From Glandiceps talaboti (taxonomy: Eukaryota; Hemichordata; Enteropneusta; Spengelidae): a stretch of DNA of 64,000 nucleotides. The notes under the pieces are model-generated. The model made no database searches. It was given only the letters and a program-made list of their open reading frames with translations, and had not been told where the DNA came from. The translations under genes and the position numbers were made by a program. The stretch lies in NCBI RefSeq assembly GCF_964340395.1, contig NC_135559.1, positions 3,125,001 to 3,189,000 of the forward strand, given 5' to 3'. This document shows, in pieces, positions 40,501-49,500 of this stretch; position 1 is the stretch's first letter, and the number at the start of each line of letters is the position of its first letter.

Positions 40501-43500
40501 ACATCTCTCACCTACACATATCTGTAGGTATAAACTTTCATCTCAACATCTCTCACCTACACATATCTGTATATGTATACTTTCATCTCAACATCTCTCA
40601 CCTACACATCTCTGTAGGTATAAACTTTCATCTCAACATCTCTCACCTACACATATCTGTAGGTATAAACTTTCATCTCAACATCTCTCACCTACACATA
40701 TCTGTAGATGTATACTTTCATCTCAACATCTCTCACCTACACATCTCTGTAGGTATAAACTTTCATCTCAACATCTCTCACCTACACATATCTGTAGGTA
40801 TAAACTTTCATCTCAACATCTCTCACCTACACATATCTGTAGATGTATACTTTCATCTCAACATCTCTCACCTACACATCTCTGTAGGTATACACTTTCA
40901 TCTCAACATCTCTCACCTACACATCTCTGTAGGTATACACTTTCATCTCAACATCTCTCACCTACACATCTCTGTAGGTATAAACTTTCATATCAACATC
41001 TCTCACCTACACATATCTGTAGGTATAAACTTTCATCTCTACATCTCTCACCTACACATCTCTGTAGGTATAAACTTTCATCTCAACATCTCTCACCTAC
41101 ACATCTCTGTAGGTATAAACTTTCATCTCAACATCTCTCACCAACACATATCTGTAGGTATAAACTTTCATCTCAACATCTCTCACCTACACATATCTGT
41201 AGGTATAAACTTTCATCTCAACATCTCTCACCAACACATATCTGTATATGTATACTTTCACCTCAACATCTCTCACCGACACATCTCTGTAGGTATAAAC
41301 TTTCATCTCAACATCTCTCACCTACACATATCTGTATATGTAAACTTTCATCTCAACATCTCTCACCTACACATCTCTGTAGGTATAAACTTTCATCTCA
41401 ACATCTCTCACCTACACATATCTGTAGATGTATACTTTCATCTCAACATCTCTCACCTACACATCTCTGTAGGTATAAACTTTCATCTCAACATCTCTCA
41501 CCTCAATCTCTAGATCTGCTTGTCTCTTCTCCAACAACTTGGCAACGACTAATGCTCTGTGTTCTCCTGATCTTTGAGGACACACTGCCCATTCACATAA
41601 TAACAGAATGATGGGATCATCACTTGCAGGTAACTGAAAATATAGAAGATAGTTTGAAATATGATATAGCACCCTCAATGACAATAGTAATGAAATCTTT
41701 TGTTTCTACCACTCCACAATACTTTTACATGAGTCAAACTCATACATGATCAGTGATAAAACAAAAGTCTATAATATTGAATAAACTTGATTAACTGACT
41801 GACTGACTGACTGACTGACTGACTGACTGACTGACTGACTGATTGACTGATTGATTGATCGATTGATTGATTGGGTGATCACTGATTGATTGACTGATTG
41901 GTACACACAATCATTTATACCTCAGCCTTTCAACCAAGTTATGTTTACTGATACCAACACAAGGTGCCAATCACAAGATGTACAAGAACTTTTCATAAAA
42001 GCATATTATACATTTTACATTTACAATTTTGCTTTTCACAGAAAAATGTATAGTTGTCTAGATAGCAACAAAGAGGAATTAAGATCTTAAATGGTTGTAA
42101 CTTATATTGACATTTGTAAAAATTCTCTAACATCATTCTGAATTTTAAAAAATTACAAATTTTTAAAAAATTCCAAATTTATAATTCCACTATTTTCTCA
42201 CCTCATTATTTTCTTTATTCTGTATGTTTCCAAATATTTTGTTATACAAGGTGTCGATAGAGTTGGCAGAGTCAGAGCGTTCAAAACTATGGCGGTCTAA
42301 GATTTCAAGTGTATTAAGTACACGACTGATGGTAAAACCAGCTGTAGATTCCTGACACTTGTCTGATGACCAATGTACTTCTACTGCACGGCCACGCTGT
42401 TTGATTTGTTGCTCACTGGCACGTATTGCAGCACGGATCTAGAAATACAAAAATCATATATTAATATCATTAACATAGAATGCACCTTAATTCATTTATT
42501 TGAAATTGAAAACTTAAGAAAAGTTTCTGAATACAAAATTTCCGTTTGTGGAAAAGATATGTATCTTTATCTTCGTAATAAGCCCAATAAAAATGTTATT
42601 AAAGACGAAAAAAAAATGTAATGCTGCTTGGAAATAGAATATCTACACATTTGCTGTTACTTTGTTCCAGAGAACTCCGTCCTATTCTGAGTTAAAATCA
42701 ACAAAAATTTGGTGTCACCATACAAAGTTACAAAGTTTTAAAAACGGAGGTCAAAATTATATCAAAATTTCATCAGTTTAGAACCAATAAACTCAGCTTT
42801 TGATGTCTTAATATGAAGAAATGTCATAGTATCAATATGTATTACTGTGAGAAAATTGGACAGAATAGTTTGTGAAATTAAATTTTGAACATTAAAAAGT
42901 CCTGTGTTGTAGAACATTTTGGAATCAGCATCAATGTCTTGTTAGTAATGTGAGAAAAATTGACAATGTTATTTTTGGGATTGAATTATGAACATATAAA
43001 GTTAACTTACATGTTGATTTTGCAGGGCATTTTGTCCAGCTAATGGTAAACTTGAAGGAGCACATGGTAGACAGTCTAATGGTGATCCAGTCATTGTACC
43101 AGTCTTGCCTTCACCTACATTGTTCCATACCAATGCACTAGGACAACATAGGGTGATAGTTTGTAGTGCACAGCTCAGACTTAGAACTAGAGAACGGTGT
43201 TGTGGACAACTGTTGTACTCTGTAAACATAGCACCCACAGGATTGCTGGTGGGTGGTGGTGGGGGTGGTGGTCCATTGGTGGATGTCATTGTATTCCTGT
43301 AATACAAATGATAACATTTGATACAAACAATTTTACATAACTAGTTATGAAAATAGAAACATGAAAGATTGAGTTGTACATTAGCAAATGGTGTGTAGTG
43401 TTTTAAATGTTGATTCAAATGTCTGTTACAAAGGAACTGTTGTTTCTCCTTACCCAACTGCTGTTGCTGTGAGATGAGGTGACTGACACCTTGACTGGTT

Positions 43501-46500
43501 TTCACCAGATTCATTGATAAGCACTGCTAACTTCCTGGCACAGAAGTAGGCCAAACGTCGGGATAACACTTGATTTTGTGAAAACTCATCCATGTACTGT
43601 CAAACAAAATACACATCGATTCAAATATTACTTCTTAATATACAAAGTACCCAATGAAGTTTTGGGAATACATTTGAATATAATACTTAAAATCTTCAAT
43701 ATGGAACTTGCAATCCAGATTGAGCATGCTCAGATGCAAAGGACTATGGGATTATCTGTGGTTATCGTAATACCTAATCTGGAGTTACCGATAAAATAAA
43801 CTTCCAACAATTGTCAGGGTGACTATGAATTGATTATTTGTGGTTACAAACAATGTAACATTATTGTTTACAATACTAATTGATTAGTATTTATTATCAC
43901 ATTTCCCATGATGCAACATTCAACATGGCGGGTTTGCAAGTTTCCTATTACACATGTTCAACCTAACAGTATAATGCAATGAAGTCAAAATGCTTATTTC
44001 TTAAGTTCCTCAGTTCCCTTTGCTGAGTTCTAAGTTCAATTGAGCTTGGCACTGTCTTCACAATATTGACTCTAATTAATAAGAAGACAACGTTCAGTAT
44101 AACAGAACCCACTAATACAAGTAAACACAACTACATATGTAATGATATCCTACATAACTGCAATGAAGCTGGAACAGTTAGCTAAGATTTCACTTTGATC
44201 TTATGAGTAGTTTCCTAAACATGAGTAAAATAGCATACAAGAACAGTTTTGAACAAAAATAAACATTTCTAAAAAATTCCCACCTGTAAGACCAAAGGCA
44301 TGACAAGTTTTAGTAATCCTTCATCATGTAACTTGACTTTCTCTAGGACTTCCACCAATGACGTCAAGAATTCCTGCCTCTCCATCATCCCTTCCTGTTG
44401 ATCAATAACAAAAAAGAAATGTTAAGATGATCCTAATTTATGCAAGCAAAGTTCTAGGTACAGAAGTGAGGGAATTAGTTTACAGCAAGTGGATATGTAA
44501 ACATACCGCATACAAGGTAAATGGAGATGGTTGAGACTAATGCGATATTATAGATTTGTAGTTGCTGAGAATTCACAGACACTGGATACAGGGTAAATGA
44601 AGAAGGTTGAGACTAATGTTTAAAGAGATATAGGTCTTGAGAGAGTGATAGAAGGATGTCAAGAGACTTGTAGTCACAGAGAATTAACAGACACTGGATA
44701 CAGGGTAAATGGAGAAGGTTGAGACTTATGTTTAATTAAAGAGATATAGGTCTTGAGAGAGTGATAGAAGGATGTCGAGATATCTAGCCAGTCTAGTGGT
44801 AAAATACCATAGATTTAGTGGAGTAGAGAATACACAACACTGCTAGTTCCTACCTGATAGAGATATCTAGCCAGTCTAGTGGTATAATACTATAGATTTA
44901 GTGGAGGAGAGAACACAAACCACTGCCAGTTCCTACCTGATAGAGATATCTAGCCAGTCTAGTGGTATAATGCCATAGATTTAGTGCTATTTCTACGTCA
45001 GGTGGTGGTGTTGAAAATCCAGCTGATCCTGTAGCCATCAGAGAATGGTAGTATTCCGATACTTTGTGGATTTGTTCACGTAACACCTTGGTAAATGCCT
45101 GGGTCCATTCTGAAATACACAACAAATTATATGTCCTTGTTTTATCAGACATGTAACTATAATTGAGAAATCATCCACTTAATATATCCTACTAATAATT
45201 TGGTGTAATTGATTGCAAAGTTCAAAAATATTTCTATTAACTTTTGAGATCTGTGCAACAGGATGGGGGGAAATCTTTAGATACATTTTACTATACTGTA
45301 CATGTGAAACACGAATATTTTCATTTGTTATAGGATAGGATAAGTCCTTGGGCAAAAAAGTCACCATGAGCCTTTCCAATATGACAGAACCCCATGACGT
45401 GTGAATGCAAGTGTGCCATGGAATACTTATGGTGTTCTGTGCAACTGTACAGTCACAAACATAGACACTGAAAGACATGCACTGCAGCAGAAAACACCAC
45501 ACACAAAGGTACAAATACCCTGAGTTTTCACACAGACACTGGCACTTGCATGTCATGGGGTTGTTATTATAGCAAAATATGTTTATCCATAACAATACAT
45601 TTTGTAAACAAATACAACCGTGTGTTCATATGACTTTGTGTACATGGATTGATTGTGACTGTGTGTCCATTTACATACAGGTATGAAGCAATGTTTTGGT
45701 ACTGCTCTGTAGTACAAATACTGACTACTCATTCACATCGATGCAATAAGGGTTGCTCTGTAGTACAAATACTGACTACTCATTCACATCGATGCAATAA
45801 GGGTTGCTCCGTAGTACAAATACAGACTACTCATTCACATCGATGCAATAAGGGTTGCTCTGTAGTACAAATACTGACTACTCATTCACATCGATGCAAT
45901 AAGGGTTGCTCTGTAGTACAAATACTGACTACGCATTCACATCGATGCAATAAGGGTTGCTCTGTAGTACAAATACTGACTACTCATTCACATCGATGCA
46001 ATAAGGGTTGCTCTGTAGTACAAATACTGACTACGCATTCAAATCGATGCAATAAGGGTTGCTCTGTAGTACAAATACAGACTACTCATTCACATCGATG
46101 CAATAAGGGTTGCTCTGTAGTACAAATACAGACTACGCATTCAAATCGATGCAATAAGGGTTGCTCTGTAGTACAAATACTGACTACGCATTCACATCGA
46201 TGCAATAAGGGTTGCTCTGTAGTACAAATACCGACAGTGTGCATTCACATTGATGCAATAAGGGTTGCTCTGTAGTACAAATACTGACTACTCATTCACA
46301 TTGATGCAATAAGGGTTGCTCTGTAGTACAAATACCGACAGTGTGCATTCACATTGATGCAATAAGGGTTGCTCTGTAGTACAAATACTGACTACTCATT
46401 CACATCGATGCAATGTAAGGGTTGCTCTGTAGTACAAATACCGACAGTATGCATTCACATCGATGCAACAGGGTTCCAACATTTGCCAAGATTAGATAGG

Positions 46501-49500
46501 TTATATTGGTTCAATCCATTTGCAGTCAAGTTAGGGGTGGTTACTTACCTTGGGATGGGTCATTAACCTGACGTGACTTTTTAATCTTGGCTTCTGAGAT
46601 AGCTGCATAGTATGCTGTAGTCATTTTGATTAGCCATGTTGCTCTGATGTTAGGCACAGAGAAGTCACATAGATAACTAAATACCTCCTCCTTTCTGTTA
46701 AAAATGGGTACCTAAATACATACAAAATTATAATTATTATTATTATATTATATTATTAAATTCTTTATTTCAGGCCATTAAAAAAGTCCCATACAACCAC
46801 AAAATAATAAAAATACTAAAGAGAAAAACAACTAATTAGTTGATAATGTTAAAATGGTGATTTCTTTTCTGTTCAAGATTGGTCAACACAACCATATTCA
46901 ACACGAGGACAAAGTTTACTCAGCGACAGTCTAGAAATGTATGCCATGCTATGATTTGAGTTACCTCTATGGCAATACACAGGTCATTGACAAAAGGTTG
47001 TGTATCATAGTACCCTTTTGGCCAAGTTAAACACACAGAAATTCCTGTAGACACACCTAAGGTTGGTGTTCCCCTATCCCTTACTATGCAGTGACTCACA
47101 AGCAAGCACAGTTTTTATCATTTTGACCATGAACAAAAACTTGAGTCTTTCACTAATAGAGGACATATTGATATACAAATGATTTCAATACAATGCCCAT
47201 ACAAAGTTTGACCTACCAAGATGATGAACATGTTTTGGTATACACATATTGTTACATCCATCCACGATTATTTAATTCCATCCTAACCAATGCCTGTTTA
47301 TAAATCACCCTACAGAGCCATGTTCATACAGTATGAAGGCCGACAATATAGTGACTACACGAGCTCGACTAGTTCCTAAGAACTATATCCAGAAATGTGT
47401 TTGTATTCCTGTACATTGTTCTATTTTATGGCACATTTGACTTGTTAATTTTGATATATTTGTACATTTGTAGATAAGATTAGAGTATTTTGTAAACCTT
47501 TAATTTCTGGCAATAAATTTATTATTATTTATTATCATCAACTCACCCGCTTAGCAAGAGGCATCAAGGATCGATTACCGGCTAAATCTTGAAACCATGC
47601 CTGCAAGGCTTTGGTGGATCTTGCGGTAACCTAGTCCAAATGAACGAAATAACATTGTACATTTCTCTTCATGTGAAAGTATAATATCGTCATTCAAAGA
47701 TTACTAAAACTCAAGTATGGCAGAACACTTTTGAAGCACAGCACAAAACTGCCAAGCATGTTGGCCTAGATGGCAAGGATGGTGTTAGCACAGTGCTTTC
47801 TCTGTAGTGGGGAGAACACAGCATGGTAGAACTCTGTCAAGTACAGCAGCCTAGATGGCAAGGATGGTGTTAGCACAGTGATTTCTCTGTAGTGGGGAGA
47901 ACACAGCATGGTAGAACTCTGTCAAGTACAGCAGCCTAGATGGCAAGGATGGTGTTAGCACAGTGCTTTCTCTGTAGTGGGGAGAACACAGCATGGTAGA
48001 ACTCTGTCAAGTACAGCAGCCTAGATGGCAAGGATGGTGTTAGCACAGTGCTTTCTCTGTAGTGGGGAGAACACAGCATGGTAGAACTCTGTCAAGTACA
48101 GCAGCCTAGATGGCAAGGATGGTGTTAGCACAGTGCTTTCTCTGTAGTGGGGAGAACACAGCATGGTAGAACTCTGTCAAGTACAGCAGCCTAGATGGCA
48201 AGGATGGTGTTAGCACAGTGCTTTCTCTGTAGTGGGGAGAACACAGCATGGTAGAACTCTGCCAAGTACAGCAGCCTAGATGGCAAGGATGGTGTTAGCA
48301 CAGTGCTTCTCTGTAGTGGGGAGAACACAGCATGGTAGAAACCTGTCAAGTACGGCAGCCTGGGTGGCAAGGATGGTGTTAGCGCAGTATTTTCTCTATA
48401 GTGGGGAGAACATAGTATGGTAGAAAACTGTCAAGCATGTTGGCCCAGCTCTGTGCTTTCTCTATAGTAGGGAGAACACAGCATGGTAGAACTCTGCCAA
48501 GCATGTTGGCCCATCTCTGTGCTTTCTCTATAGTAGGGAGAACACAGCATGGTAGAACTCTGCCAAGCATGTTGGCCCAGGTGGTAAGGATGGTGTTAGC
48601 ACTGTGCTTCCTCCATCATGGGGAGAACACTGTACGATATTAAGCTTACCGGCCAGAAGTTGTCTTTGGAGATCTGTTGTTTTCTTTTACCAGTATCTTG
48701 AAATGTATTCAGTTTCTGTTTCTCTGCAATGATTGCACTGAAGTATGTACCAAACTGAAAATTAAAACAAAACAAATTTAATCAAGCTATCACATTCAAA
48801 CTAATATGTACCAGTTTCTACATTTTGCATGGATAATAATACAACAAAACCCTATCATGACTGAGTGCAACTGTGGAGTAACATATATTTGCAATAATGC
48901 TTGTGGCATTCTCTGTGACTCTACTTTCACAGGTGAGGAAAGCAGAAAGTGAAAAAACTTCATGAAGACACACGGAAATACTTTATGTACCCAAGTGTCA
49001 TGGGGTCTGTTATTAACACATGAATGATAACGCATCTCCACCCCCCACCCCCCCCCACCCCCATACCAACTCTGATATTCATGTGTCATGGAGTCTGTTC
49101 TTATATCATGTTTATCCAACAACAAATTATACAAAAACATTATGTGCCTGTACATAAATTTGTGTACATCATAGAACATTTGGAGTTCTCATTTCATACA
49201 GGTAGGTTAGAAAAGTGTCAGTATTTCATTGACATTCACATACCATAACAAATGTGCATACATCAATACAATGCAGGTACCCACAAGAATATATAATATA
49301 TAATAATAACACACAATACTTCACTAGCATAATGTAGTCAAATAAATAAAATTTGAGCATTTCAACTTTTCACATTGTCTTTTCAATACAAGCAGACCAT
49401 TTTAGTTTTCTTCTTTTATTTGAAAATTTCAACTAACACATTGCCTTAACAGATAAATACAGACAGACAAACTTGATCTTTTCAGTTTTCTTACTCTACC

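Noticed and set aside
39117-41513. 798-codon plus-strand ORF of ISHLHISV repeats, like a secreted repeat protein
   Set aside because: It is the 45-bp array at the exon 12 donor; the period is a multiple of three and the unit has no stop in that frame. No promoter, signal or flanking exon supports it.
45649-46275. 208-codon ORF of [16 protein letters not shown] repeats, like a His/Cys-rich peptide
   Set aside because: Frame-neutral 51-bp array in MED12 intron 6 on the opposite strand, without gene signals.
47290-47535. Possible 3' end of a retrotransposon (short coding-like end, AATAAA, AT-rich tail)
   Set aside because: The open stretch is too short to assign, and no reverse-transcriptase motif is visible. 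Left unannotated.
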